A stretch of 64,000 nt of DNA from Piscinibacter gummiphilus (GTDB lineage Bacteria > Pseudomonadota > Gammaproteobacteria > Burkholderiales > Burkholderiaceae_C). Under the pieces are notes generated by a model. That model did no database searches. It saw only the letters and a program-made list of their open reading frames with translations, and was not told the origin of the DNA. A program made the position numbers and the translations under genes. Numbering within the stretch: the first letter of the stretch is position 1; each line of letters opens with the position of its first letter. The stretch spans positions 4,885,001-4,949,000 of the forward strand of contig NZ_CP136336.1 in the NCBI RefSeq assembly GCF_032681285.1, read 5' to 3'. Of this stretch, positions 56,189-64,000 are shown piece by piece.

Positions 56189-58582
56189 TCAGGCCTGTGC
56201 CGTGACCCAGTGCGCGAAGTCGGGCGCGGCGAGCGGCTCGCCGACGAGCATGCCTTGCAGCTCGTCGCAATCGAGGCGAGCGAGAAAGGTGCGCTGCGCG
56301 TCGGTCTCCACGCCTTCGGCAATCACGACAAGCCCCAGGCCGCGCGCCATCTGCACGATGGCCCGTGCGATCGCGGCCGAGTCGTTGTCGGTCGGAAGGC
56401 CCAGCACGAAGGAACGGTCGATCTTCATCTTGTCGATCGGCAACTCCTTCAAGTGCGCGAGCGACGAGTAGCCGGTGCCGAAGTCGTCGACCGAGATGCG
56501 GATGCCCAGCGCCTTCAGCTCGGAGAGCTTGCGCTTCACCTCGGGCAGGTCGTCCATCAGCATTCGCTCGGTCAGTTCGAGTTCGAGCAGTTCGCCCGCC
56601 ACGCCCTCTTCGGCCAGCATCTGCTCGATGAGCGCCGTGAACCCGCTGGTCTGGAACTGCACGGTGGAGAGGTTCACGGCCACCGGCACGCACAGGCCTT
56701 CTTCGTGCCAGCGGCGGACGCGGCGCATCGCCTCGCGCAGCACCCATTGGCCGATGGGCAGCATGAGGCGCTGCTGCTCGGCCAGCGGGATGAAGGTGTC
56801 GGGCATCAGGAGGCCACGCTCGGGGTGGTTCCAGCGGATCAGCGCCTCGGCGCCGACCAGCACGCCATCGCGCGCACGCACCTGCGGCTGGAAGTGCAGC
56901 ACGAACTCGCCGCGTGCGAGCGCCTGCGACATCTGGCTCTCGAGCACCAGCGCGTCGTAGGCACTGCTCGCCATCGCGGGCGTGAAGAACTGGTAGTTGG
57001 CGCGGCCGCGCGACTTCGCGAGGTACATCGCGGTATCGGCGTGCTTGATGAGGTCGTCGGCCGTCTCGCCGTCGTGCGGGAACATCGAGATGCCGATCGA
57101 CGGCGTGACCGAGATCAGGCGGCCATCGGCGTTCACCGGCACTTCGATGCGTGCGAGCAGCTTGTGGGCCACTTCTTCCACGTCCATGCGCTGCAGCGTG
57201 CGGGGCAGCAGCACGATGAACTCGTCGCCGCCGAAACGGGCCACCACGTCGGTGCCGCGCAGGCTCTCGGTGATGCGGCGGGCGATGGTCTGCAGCAGCG
57301 TGTCGCCCACCAGGTGGCCGAGCGAGTCGTTGACGCGCTTGAAGTGGTCGAGGTCGATGAAGAGCAGGGCCACCTGCGAATCGTCGCGGCGCGCCGCGGC
57401 GATCATGTGGCCCAGGTGCTCCATCAGGCTCAGGCGGTTGGGCAGGCCGGTGAGCGAGTCGTTGTGCGCGAGGCGGCGGATGTGCTCCTGCGCCGCATGG
57501 CGGTCGCGGATGTCGCGCACGATGCTCATGCGCAGGCGCTCGCCGTGGCGCTCGATGGTGCGCACGATGAACTCGACCGGGATGCGCCGGCCATCGCGGT
57601 GCAGGATCACGCTCTCGTAGGCCGTCTCGCCGAGCGCTTCCATCACGGCCGACACCTTGGCCATCTGGTCGGCGGGCAGGAAGTCGAACACGTGGCGGCC
57701 GAGGATCTCTTCCAGCGGGTAGCCCACCAGCTCGCATAAGGGCTCGTTGGCGTCGGTGAGGTAGCCGTTCTTGTGGAAGAGGATGCCTTCCACGCTCGCT
57801 TGCATGAACTTGCCGAGCCGCTCTTCCGATTCGCGCACCGATTGTTCGGCCAGGCGGTGCTTGGTGATGTCGGTCACGAGCACGAAGGCGGCGAGCAAGG
57901 TGCCGTCGGTGGCGAGGTGGGGAATGAGGTTGACCTCCAGCCAGTGGCGCTTGCCTTCTGGCGTGCGCAACTCGCGCTCGTAGGCCGCCGGCTTGTGCTC
58001 GCGCAGCACGTAGTCGACGTAGGGCTGGATCACCTCGGCGGCCGCATCGCCCACGATCTCGGCGAAGGTGCGGCCGATCACCGAGTGCTCGTCGAAACCG
58101 AAGGTCTGTGCGTAAAGCTTGTTGGCGTACAGGCAGCGGAAGCTCTGTGCCTCGTAGTACGAGATCAGCACCGGCACGTTGTCGGCCAGCAGCTGGAACT
58201 GCTCGGCCCGCGAGCGCGACGAGATCTCGGCACGGCGGCTGTCGCTCACGTCGTGCAGCACGCAGACGTAGCAGCCCTGCGCTTCGAGCCAGGTGACCTG
58301 CAGGTCGAGCCAGGCTTCGCGGTGGCGCTGGTGGCCGGGCAGCGGCATGCGCACGCTCAGGCGGAAGTCGCGCCGCGCCGCCAGCTGGGTGGTGAGGGCC
58401 ACGCCGGAATCGGCGCTCAGCAGCGACGGCAGCGAGGCCGATTCGTCAACGACGCCCATCTGCTCGCGAAAGCCCCGGTTGGCGTGCAGCACCGTGCCGT
58501 CGGGCGTGACCCAGGCCAGCATGCAGGGCAGGCTGTCCGCGTCGGGCAGGTCGCTGTCGCGCAGGAACGGGCGGAGGCTCAT
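56189..58582 (-). CDS. PAS-PAS-PAS-GGDEF-EAL cyclic-di-GMP enzyme
   Basis: A 797-residue soluble protein. Three PAS-like domains lie at about residues 15-115, 130-245 and 255-360. The diguanylate cyclase domain has the intact GGDEF (451-455) and an inhibitory RxxD site (R442-D445) five residues upstream. The phosphodiesterase domain has AEALIRW (E579-L581), LELTERMLMDD, DDFGTGYSS, KIDRSFV and IAEGVET, so the metal-binding residues appear intact. The last EAL motif reads QGMLVGEPL rather than the usual QGYLFSRPL. It may make or break cyclic-di-GMP depending on PAS signals. Confidence 0.93.
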   Translation of the reverse strand: MSLRPFLRDSDLPDADSLPCMLAWVTPDGTVLHANRGFREQMGVVDESASLPSLLSADSGVALTTQLAARRDFRLSVRMPLPGHQRHREAWLDLQVTWLEAQGCYVCVLHDVSDSRRAEISSRSRAEQFQLLADNVPVLISYYEAQSFRCLYANKLYAQTFGFDEHSVIGRTFAEIVGDAAAEVIQPYVDYVLREHKPAAYERELRTPEGKRHWLEVNLIPHLATDGTLLAAFVLVTDITKHRLAEQSVRESEERLGKFMQASVEGILFHKNGYLTDANEPLCELVGYPLEEILGRHVFDFLPADQMAKVSAVMEALGETAYESVILHRDGRRIPVEFIVRTIERHGERLRMSIVRDIRDRHAAQEHIRRLAHNDSLTGLPNRLSLMEHLGHMIAAARRDDSQVALLFIDLDHFKRVNDSLGHLVGDTLLQTIARRITESLRGTDVVARFGGDEFIVLLPRTLQRMDVEEVAHKLLARIEVPVNADGRLISVTPSIGISMFPHDGETADDLIKHADTAMYLAKSRGRANYQFFTPAMASSAYDALVLESQMSQALARGEFVLHFQPQVRARDGVLVGAEALIRWNHPERGLLMPDTFIPLAEQQRLMLPIGQWVLREAMRRVRRWHEEGLCVPVAVNLSTVQFQTSGFTALIEQMLAEEGVAGELLELELTERMLMDDLPEVKRKLSELKALGIRISVDDFGTGYSSLAHLKELPIDKMKIDRSFVLGLPTDNDSAAIARAIVQMARGLGLVVIAEGVETDAQRTFLARLDCDELQGMLVGEPLAAPDFAHWVTAQA

Positions 58583-58637
58583 GGCGGGCCATGATAGCCG
58601 TCACCCCCTGTTTTTCACCCTCGGAGAGACGCTCAGC

Positions 58638-59435
58638 CTAGGGGGTGGCGAGCGCCTTCTGCAGCACCTCGCGCGCGAGGCAGAGGTCGTCCCAGGACTT
58701 GGCCTTGTCCTCCGGGTTGCGCAGCAGGTAGGCCGGGTGGTACGTCACGATGAGGGGCACGCCCTGATACTGGTGCACACGGCCCCGGAGGCGGCCGATG
58801 GGCTCGTCGCTGCGCAAGAGGCTCTGCACCGCGAAGCGCCCCATCGCGAGGATGATGCGCGGCTGCACCAGCGCGATCTGGCGGATGAGATACGGCTCGC
58901 ACTGCGCGAGCTCTTCGGGCTCGGGGTTGCGGTTGCCGGGCGGGCGGCACTTCACCGTGTTGGCGATGAAGACCTGCTCGGCCGCAGCGGCCTCGCCGCG
59001 GGTCAGGCCGACGGCGCGCAGCATGTTGTCGAGCAGCTGGCCCGACTTGCCGACGAAGGGCTCGCCCTGCCGGTCTTCCTGCTCGCCCGGCGCTTCGCCG
59101 ACGATCATCCAGTGCGCACGCTCGTGGCCGACGCCGAACACGGTGTTGGTGCGGCCACCGCACAGCTTGCAGGCGGTGCAGGCGGAAACGGCGGCGCGCA
59201 GCGCGGGCCAGTCCATCGTCTCGGTGCCCAGCGGGCGCGAGCCGGGCACGGCCCTAGGCGGCGGCGCGAGCGGCTGCGACCGAGGAGACGGCGCAGGGGC
59301 AGCCGCCGGCCCGGCCACAACCGCCGCTTCGGCCTTCGCCTCGACGGGGGCTGGCGCGTCCTCGGACCCGGCACGGTTCCACACGCGGATGCCCATCTCG
59401 GCCAGCATCGCGACCTGGCGTTCAGTCCACCCCAC
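58638..59435 (-). CDS. Family 4-type uracil-DNA glycosylase (iron-sulfur)
   Basis: A 265-residue enzyme. An N-terminal 80-residue region (MGWTERQVAMLAEMGIRVWNR, then an Ala/Pro-rich linker) precedes the family 4 glycosylase core: CTACKLCGGRTNTVFGVG, the active-site motif VGEAPGEQEDRQGEPFVGKSGQLLDNML, NTVKCRPPGNRNPEPEELAQCEPYL and VTYHPAYLLRNPEDK. The cysteines at CxxC and the two later ones should bind a 4Fe-4S cluster. It removes uracil from DNA. It follows rimI with an overlap of about 14 bases, in the order tsaB-rimI-udg. Confidence 0.93.
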   Translation of the reverse strand: MGWTERQVAMLAEMGIRVWNRAGSEDAPAPVEAKAEAAVVAGPAAAPAPSPRSQPLAPPPRAVPGSRPLGTETMDWPALRAAVSACTACKLCGGRTNTVFGVGHERAHWMIVGEAPGEQEDRQGEPFVGKSGQLLDNMLRAVGLTRGEAAAAEQVFIANTVKCRPPGNRNPEPEELAQCEPYLIRQIALVQPRIILAMGRFAVQSLLRSDEPIGRLRGRVHQYQGVPLIVTYHPAYLLRNPEDKAKSWDDLCLAREVLQKALATP

Positions 59436-59922
59436 GCGCGGCCTCCAGTGAAAGGCTCATCACGATCGCGTCTTCGCGACCGTTCGGGTATTCCTCGCGC
59501 GAGGCCGGGTAGTAGCCTCGGCGCAGGCCGATGTGGCGAAAGCCGTAGCGCTCGTAGATGCTGCGCGCACGCAGGTTGCTGCCACGCACCTCGAGCCAGA
59601 TCTGATGGGCACCCCGGCTGCGACCCAAGGTGCACAGCTCGTCGAGCATGAAGCGGGCGTGGCCCTGGCCCTGCGCCGCGGGCGCGACGGTGATGTTGAG
59701 CAGGTGCAGCTCGTCGACGCCTTCCATCGCGATGAAGTAGCCCAGCAGCTCGCCGTGACTGCCATGCAGCACCTGGGCCGGGTAGCCTGCGGCCAGCGAG
59801 TCGATGAAGTTGCCGCGCGTCCACGGGAAGGGGTAGGCCTGCAGCTCGATGGCGAGCACCGCGTCGAGCTGCTTGACGGTCATGGGCAGCAGCAGGCGTT
59901 CGTCGCGCAGCACCGCGCTCAT
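59422..59922 (-). CDS. rimI: Ribosomal protein S18 alanine N-acetyltransferase (RimI)
   Basis: A 166-residue GNAT acetyltransferase: LDAVLAIELQAYPFPWTRGNFIDSLAAGY, the acetyl-CoA motif LHLLNITVAPAAQGQGHARFMLDEL, and IWLEVRGSNLRARSIYERYGFRHIGLRRGYYP near the end. RimI acetylates the N-terminal alanine of ribosomal protein S18. Its ATG overlaps the tsaB stop (ATGA at 59922-59919), a common gene pair in bacteria. The start matches the MSAVLRDERLLLPMT N-terminus; a later ATG within MTVKQ would trim it. Confidence 0.92.
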   Translation of the reverse strand: MSAVLRDERLLLPMTVKQLDAVLAIELQAYPFPWTRGNFIDSLAAGYPAQVLHGSHGELLGYFIAMEGVDELHLLNITVAPAAQGQGHARFMLDELCTLGRSRGAHQIWLEVRGSNLRARSIYERYGFRHIGLRRGYYPASREEYPNGREDAIVMSLSLEAARGVD

Positions 59923-60641
59923 GTCGCGACCTCTTTCGCGGCGCGCGCGGCTTCGCGCTCCTGCGTGGTCTGCGCCACCTTGTCGCGCAGGTACACCGGC
60001 AGCGCGTGTGTGGCATCGACCGTCCGGCCCTCGGCCAGCAGCTGTGCGGCGACCTCGATGAGCGCTGCGGCACGCGAGCGCTCCCGCGGCACCGTGGCAG
60101 CCGCGCCGAGCGCCAACCGCTCGCCGAAGGCATCGAGTGCCGAGCCGGCCACGAGGGTCGGCGGAGCCGACTGCCATGCCGCGTTCAAGGCCTCGACGCT
60201 GTAAAGCGCAGGCGCTGACAGCACCGTCCAGCGGCCCGACTCCCAACGGTAGGCGCCGGCATAGACCTCGTCCATGCGCGCATCCATCGCCACCCACAGC
60301 TCGGCCGGCGCGTCATCGGCGAGCTGCGTGCGCGCGTCCTGCGCCACGATCAGCAGGCTGTCGACCGGCACCACCGGCTTGCTCGCACCGAAGGCCAACC
60401 CCTGCGCCACCGAACACGCGGTGCGCAGGCCGGTGAACGCCCCGGGGCCGCAGCCGAACGCAATGGCGTCGAGTTCCTGCAAGGTGGAACCGGCATCGGC
60501 CAGCATGGCCAGCAATTCGGGCAACAGTCGCGCCGACGCCTTTGCACCGCCCGCCTCGTCGCGCGCGCGCCGCCCCTGCGGCGTGAGCAGGGCGAGGCTC
60601 ATCGCGTCGGTCGAGGTGTCGAAAGCCAGCAGGCGGGTCAT
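59919..60641 (-). CDS. tsaB: tRNA threonylcarbamoyladenosine biosynthesis protein TsaB
   Basis: A 240-residue ASKHA-fold protein: MTRLLAFDTSTDAMSLALLT, LPELLAMLADAGSTLQELDAIAFGCGPGAFTGLRTACSVAQGLAFG and LWVAMDARMDEVYAGAY. TsaB pairs with TsaD and TsaE to make t6A37 in tRNAs decoding ANN codons. It is the first gene of the tsaB-rimI-udg operon. A Sua5-type gene, the enzyme that makes the threonylcarbamoyl-adenylate for this pathway, lies at the right end of the window. It is divergent from dacB with a 55-base gap. Confidence 0.94.
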   Translation of the reverse strand: MTRLLAFDTSTDAMSLALLTPQGRRARDEAGGAKASARLLPELLAMLADAGSTLQELDAIAFGCGPGAFTGLRTACSVAQGLAFGASKPVVPVDSLLIVAQDARTQLADDAPAELWVAMDARMDEVYAGAYRWESGRWTVLSAPALYSVEALNAAWQSAPPTLVAGSALDAFGERLALGAAATVPRERSRAAALIEVAAQLLAEGRTVDATHALPVYLRDKVAQTTQEREAARAAKEVAT

Positions 60642-60696
60642 GGGAGGAGTCTACCGGGCGACCTTTCCTCGACGGGGCCCATGCGATCATCTCCCC

Positions 60697-62262
60697 ATGC
60701 TGATACGCGACATCGTGCGCGGCCTCGCCGCGGCCGGCCTGGTCTGCCTGGCCTCGCATGCCACCGCCGCCCCGATCGTGGGCCTGCCGCCCGAAGTCGA
60801 CTCCGCCCTGACGCGCGCCGGTGTGCCGCGCGAGGCGATGGTGGTGGTCGCGCAGGAGGTCGGTGCCTCCGAGCCGCGCCTCGTCTGGCAGCCGCAGCTG
60901 CCGGTGAACCCGGCGTCGCTGATGAAGCTCGTGACCACCAGCGCCGCGCTCGACCTGCTCGGCCCCGCGTGGGCCTGGAACACGCCGGTGTGGATCCAGG
61001 GCACCACGCTCAACGGCGTGCTCGAAGGCAACCTCGTCATCAAGGGCTCGGGCGACCCGAAGTTCGTGCAGGAGCGCCTGTGGCAGGTGCTGCGCCGCGT
61101 GCAGCAACTGGGCGTGCGCGAGATCCGGGGCGACATCGTGCTCGACCGCAGCGCCTTCAGCCTGCCACCGCACAACCCGGGCGCCTTCGACGCCAAGCCC
61201 TACAGCCCGCAGAACACCGGCCCCGATGCGCTGCTGCTCAACTACAAGTCGGTGCAGCTGACCTTCACGCCCGACCCCGCACGCGGCGTGGCCGTCGTCT
61301 CGAGCGAGCCGCCGCTGGCCGGCGTGCGCATCGACCTCACCGTGCCGCTGTCGCCCCACGGCGTTTGCAACGACTGGCGCGAGGCGCTGCGCCCCGACTT
61401 CACCGACCCGCTGCGCATCCGCTTCAGCGGCCACTACCCGGTGGCCTGCGCCGAGCAGTTCTGGCAGGTCGCCTATGCCGACCCCGCGAGCTACAACGCC
61501 CGCGTGCTCGCCGGTCTCTGGCGCGAAATGGGCGGCAAGCTCATCGGTCGGGTTCGCGACGGGCAGGCGCCGGCCGACGCGCCGAGCTTCCAGGTGGCCT
61601 CACCCGCCCTGGCGGAAGTGGTGCGCGACATCAACAAGTTCAGCAACAACGTGATGGCGCAGCAGCTCTTTCTCACGCTGCCCGTCGCGCAGCGCGGCGG
61701 ACCGGGCACGCCCGAGCAAGCGCGCGACCTGATGCGCAGCTGGCTGGCCGAACGTTTCGGCGACGCGGCGCGCGGTGCGGTGGTCGACAACGGCTCGGGC
61801 CTGTCGCGCGATGCGCGCCTGAGCGCCCACCTGCTCGCCCGGCTGCTGCAGGCGATGTATGCCGGGCCGTCGATGCCGGAGCTGATGAGTTCGCTGCCGG
61901 TGATCGGCGTCGATGGCACGCTGCGCCGCGCGCGCAACGGCGCCACCGGGCGGGCACATCTCAAGACCGGCTCGCTCAACGGCGTGGCCGGCATCGCCGG
62001 CTACGTGCTCAGCAGCGGTGGCCGGCGCTATGTGGTGGTGGCGGTCATCAACCACGCCAACGCCAACCTTGCACGGCCCGCGCTGGAGGCGATGGTGCAG
62101 TGGACGGCCAACGACTTCACGCCGCCCGTGCCGCCGCAGCCCTTCGTCGTGCCGCCGGCCGAGCCCGCCGCATCGGCTGTGCCACCGGTTGTGCCAGCGC
62201 CGTCCCCGGCCACGCCAGCGGCGCCGGCCTCGGCTCCGGCGTCCGCCGCCCAACCCGGTTGA
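60697..62262 (+). CDS. dacB: D-alanyl-D-alanine carboxypeptidase/endopeptidase (PBP4)
   Basis: A 521-residue class C penicillin-binding protein from ATG 60697 with signal peptide MLIRDIVRGLAAAGLVCLASHATA. The active-site SxxK is in NPASLMKLVTT (Ser74, Lys77), the SxN in FSNNVMAQQL, and the KTG in AHLKTGSLNGVAG. It trims or opens peptidoglycan peptide bridges in the periplasm. The C-terminal 50 residues are rich in Pro, Ala and Val, probably a flexible tail. The SemiSWEET gene begins four bases after the stop. Confidence 0.94.
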   Translation: MLIRDIVRGLAAAGLVCLASHATAAPIVGLPPEVDSALTRAGVPREAMVVVAQEVGASEPRLVWQPQLPVNPASLMKLVTTSAALDLLGPAWAWNTPVWIQGTTLNGVLEGNLVIKGSGDPKFVQERLWQVLRRVQQLGVREIRGDIVLDRSAFSLPPHNPGAFDAKPYSPQNTGPDALLLNYKSVQLTFTPDPARGVAVVSSEPPLAGVRIDLTVPLSPHGVCNDWREALRPDFTDPLRIRFSGHYPVACAEQFWQVAYADPASYNARVLAGLWREMGGKLIGRVRDGQAPADAPSFQVASPALAEVVRDINKFSNNVMAQQLFLTLPVAQRGGPGTPEQARDLMRSWLAERFGDAARGAVVDNGSGLSRDARLSAHLLARLLQAMYAGPSMPELMSSLPVIGVDGTLRRARNGATGRAHLKTGSLNGVAGIAGYVLSSGGRRYVVVAVINHANANLARPALEAMVQWTANDFTPPVPPQPFVVPPAEPAASAVPPVVPAPSPATPAAPASAPASAAQPG

Positions 62263-62265
62263 ACA

Positions 62266-62559
62266 ATGGACCACCTGTCGCTTGAATGGCTGGGCTACGT
62301 CGCCGCCACGCTCACCACCGGCTCCTTCGCCCTGCAGGCCTGGCACACCTTCCGCACGCGCGACGTGAGCGGCATCTCGCTCGGCATGTACAGCGCCTTC
62401 ACGGTAGGCGTGGCGCTGTGGCTGGCCTACGGGGTCGTGTTGCGCTCGTGGCCGATCGGCATCGCCAACGCGGTGACGCTGGCGCTCGCGCTGAGCATCC
62501 TCGCGATGAAGGTGACGATCGAGACACGCCGGCGGCGGCCCCGTCCGCCGCGGGGCTGA
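62266..62559 (+). CDS. SemiSWEET-family transporter
   Basis: A 97-residue protein with three membrane helices (about residues 8-26, 40-60 and 68-88) and the SemiSWEET layout: GYVAATLTTGSFALQAWHTFRTRDVSGISLGMYSAFTVGVALWLAYGVVLRSWPIGIANAVTLAL. Two copies assemble into a sugar transporter. The proline of the usual PQ hinge in helix 1 is leucine here (FALQ instead of F-x-P-Q). A basic C-terminal tail (TRRRRPRPPRG) faces the cytoplasm. It starts four bases after dacB; the sugar is unknown. Confidence 0.88.
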   Translation: MDHLSLEWLGYVAATLTTGSFALQAWHTFRTRDVSGISLGMYSAFTVGVALWLAYGVVLRSWPIGIANAVTLALALSILAMKVTIETRRRRPRPPRG

Positions 62560-62572
62560 CACGCAGGAAGGA

Positions 62573-63541
62573 TCAGAAGGGGTTGTTGCGGGCGCGGTAG
62601 ACCGCAGCCGATCCCAAGCGGGACTGTGCGTTCGCGCCGGGCTGCAGCGAGCCAGCCCAGAGCCAGTCAGCGCCGTAGCTGGTCGGAGAGCTTGTCGCGA
62701 CACTGTTTTCGTCGCAGCTCGTCAATGCAGTGGCCCCGCAGATGGCGTCAGCGACATTGACCAAGCCGTAGCTCCCCGGGGAGCGCACCATCAACAGCAC
62801 CAACTCGTCCCCCAGCACAAGGCCGACGGAGTGGCCACCGCCGCGCACGTCCTGCAGACGGCGGCGCAGGGCGTCGTTGAAACTGCGGGTCAGGTTGCTG
62901 AGCAGCACCTGCTCGGTCAATGAGCGGCCACGGCCGTACGGCGTGTAGGCGACGTCAGGGATCGTCGAGACGATTACACGCGCACCGCGGTCGGTGATGC
63001 GCACCACTTCCGTCCCCACCGCAGTGCCCGCCGCCGTTGCAGCAGCGAGAGGATCTGCAGCACTCGCTGCGGCCACCACATCGTGGGTGCCGACCATGAT
63101 CGCCACGAGGTCCTGAGCGTTGAAGCCCGTGGTGGTCAGGTAGTTGGTGATGCGGGCATTCATCATCGTGACCGTGCTACTGACCTGCGCAAACGTGAAG
63201 GCACGTGCCGTGGTGGCGTGGGTCAGGCAGTCGGCGAACTGATAGCCATAGTCGTTGGCCAGCACCTGCACCCAAATCGGATTGCGGGTGCAGTCGCGTG
63301 TGTTCGCGATCGGAAGGCCCGTCGTGGCATCACGTTCAACACCGTTGACGGTGTACTTGCGGCCATCGCTCGGGAAACCAGCATCCGGCTCGATCAGACC
63401 CGACTCGTCACCGAACACGACGATGCGGTCGGGCACGAACTTCTCGATCTGGTCCCCACCTCCGCACGACGCGAGCAGGGACAGGGCGGCACTCGCCAGG
63501 GTCACACGCAGCAGGTTCAGCTTAGCCAACGACAACTTCAT
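62573..63541 (-). CDS. SGNH/GDSL-hydrolase-like lipoprotein with substituted active-site residues
   Basis: A 322-residue lipoprotein from ATG 63541 behind TGGAGA. The signal peptide ends in lipobox LLASC (MKLSLAKLNLLRVTLASAALSLLASC). The mature part resembles SGNH hydrolases: DRIVVFGDESGLIE in block I, AIMVGTHDVV in block III and WLWAGSLQPGANAQ in block V. These replace the standard GDS, GxND and DxxH residues (GDE with Ser one position later, GTHD, and LQP for IHP). It is probably an inactive or altered member of the family. It converges with the SemiSWEET gene 13 bases away. Confidence 0.68.
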   Translation of the reverse strand: MKLSLAKLNLLRVTLASAALSLLASCGGGDQIEKFVPDRIVVFGDESGLIEPDAGFPSDGRKYTVNGVERDATTGLPIANTRDCTRNPIWVQVLANDYGYQFADCLTHATTARAFTFAQVSSTVTMMNARITNYLTTTGFNAQDLVAIMVGTHDVVAAASAADPLAAATAAGTAVGTEVVRITDRGARVIVSTIPDVAYTPYGRGRSLTEQVLLSNLTRSFNDALRRRLQDVRGGGHSVGLVLGDELVLLMVRSPGSYGLVNVADAICGATALTSCDENSVATSSPTSYGADWLWAGSLQPGANAQSRLGSAAVYRARNNPF

Positions 63542-63561
63542 GAAGTCTCCAAAGACGAGGG

Positions 63562-64000
63562 TCAGGCGGCCGCGGCACGCTGCAGCCGGTCGCGCACGCC
63601 GTCCCACTCCGGGGTGTCAGGCGGCGTTTCGACCCAGATGAGATGCGCGCCCTGGTCGTCCAGTTCACGCAAGGTGGAAAAGAGTTGGTGGGCGGCCGGC
63701 ACCGCCTCGGTGGGCATGGCCCGGTAGAGCAGACCGCGCGCCGCGCTACGCGGAACGGTGCGGCAATATACCGCCAGCTTCAAAGACGTCGGATGGCCCG
63801 GTGCATCGAGCACCTGCAGCGCCTGGCGCAGCATCTCGGCCGGCATCAGCCGCAACTTCGCGCGCGGCGCGTAGTGCGCCTCGAGCGTGCCCGAGGCCTT
63901 GGGCGCCGCCTCGTCGCGGTCGAGCACCGGCTCACCGGCGATCGCCTCCAGGCGCGCACGCGTGATCACGCCGGGCCTGAGCAGCACCGGCCGGCCGCGC
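63562..64000 (-). CDS. Sua5-type L-threonylcarbamoyladenylate synthase, C-terminal part (5' end outside window)
   Basis: The frame is open to the right edge, so only the last 145 residues are present. They include the end of the YrdC-type domain (VLLRPGVITRARLEAIAG) and the C-terminal Sua5 domain, with the linker ASGTLEAHYAPRAKLRLMP, where the HYAP motif is diagnostic. Sua5 makes threonylcarbamoyl-AMP from threonine, bicarbonate and ATP for t6A modification. Its stop at 63562 lies 20 bases before the SGNH-like gene start, so the latter may be co-transcribed. Confidence 0.88.
   Translation of the reverse strand, partial: RGRPVLLRPGVITRARLEAIAGEPVLDRDEAAPKASGTLEAHYAPRAKLRLMPAEMLRQALQVLDAPGHPTSLKLAVYCRTVPRSAARGLLYRAMPTEAVPAAHQLFSTLRELDDQGAHLIWVETPPDTPEWDGVRDRLQRAAAA

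Noticed and set aside
56141..57739. A 532-codon open frame antisense to the GGDEF-EAL gene
   Set aside because: Shadow frame with no domain; the opposite strand encodes intact GGDEF and EAL motifs.

Overview
The window looks like chromosomal DNA of a high-GC betaproteobacterium of the order Burkholderiales, probably near the Rubrivivax/Leptothrix/Ideonella/Rhizobacter group. This is inferred from the strongly G/C-ending codons, the Burkholderiales-type trimeric porin, the order of the tsaB-rimI-uracil-DNA glycosylase genes, and several DUF families common there. I see no tRNA or rRNA genes, insertion sequences, phage genes, CRISPR arrays or transfer signatures. The DNA is densely coding, and only one gap (32229-32529) exceeds 300 bases. 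The first gene (IclR-type regulator) and the last (Sua5-type protein) run off the window.

Layout. 1-3.1 kb: small enzymes and regulators (two DUF1801 proteins, VOC protein, AraC regulator, metallo-beta-lactamase fold hydrolase). 3.1-9.0 kb: ornithine-cyclodeaminase family reductase, a porin with a clear terminator, and a run of small accessory genes (DUF2007-DUF2628 fusion, GFA protein, methyltransferase, secreted unknowns). 9.1-13.5 kb: LysE exporter, membrane protein plus CPBP protease pair, the formaldehyde-detoxification pair adhC-fghA, and a SET-domain protein. 13.6-16.7 kb: a two-domain KaiC-like ATPase overlapping a hybrid histidine kinase whose N-terminus resembles a receiver lacking its phospho-acceptor. 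16.6-26.7 kb: LysR/EamA divergent pair, second LysE exporter, second hybrid kinase, a TetR gene behind a very strong inverted-repeat operator, and a large membrane-anchored patatin.

26.7-36.1 kb is a sugar-uptake locus. A Gts-type ABC importer (binding protein, two permeases, UgpC/MalK-like ATPase) is transcribed away from a LamB-type porin, which is followed by an OmpR-type response regulator and a TctE-like sensor kinase. The shared intergenic region carries AT-rich hexamer repeats spaced 11 bp apart. A terminator-like hairpin inside the importer operon separates the binding-protein gene from the permease genes.

36.1-64 kb is mostly housekeeping: 5-formyl-THF cyclo-ligase, soluble lytic transglycosylase, complex-I NDUFA9-like protein, glutathione S-transferase, CCA-adding enzyme, NDUFAF7-like methyltransferase, a LytS/LytR-like two-component pair, a pteridine-reductase-like SDR with folB and ttcA, glmU, a PAS-GGDEF-EAL protein, uracil-DNA glycosylase, rimI, tsaB, dacB, a SemiSWEET and an SGNH-like lipoprotein with substituted catalytic residues. 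Translational coupling by ATGA/TGATG/TTGA overlaps is frequent (AraC-VOC, adhC-fghA, gtsB-gtsC, DUF2306-methyltransferase-DUF2905, kinase-LytTR, slt-NDUFA9, folB-ttcA, tsaB-rimI).

The best candidate for a poorly described system is the KaiC-like ATPase plus pseudo-receiver hybrid kinase at 13634-16703. The next most interesting items are the multi-TM patatin, the palindromic TetR operator, the attenuated sugar operon and the glmU/lipoprotein pair with interlocked start codons.
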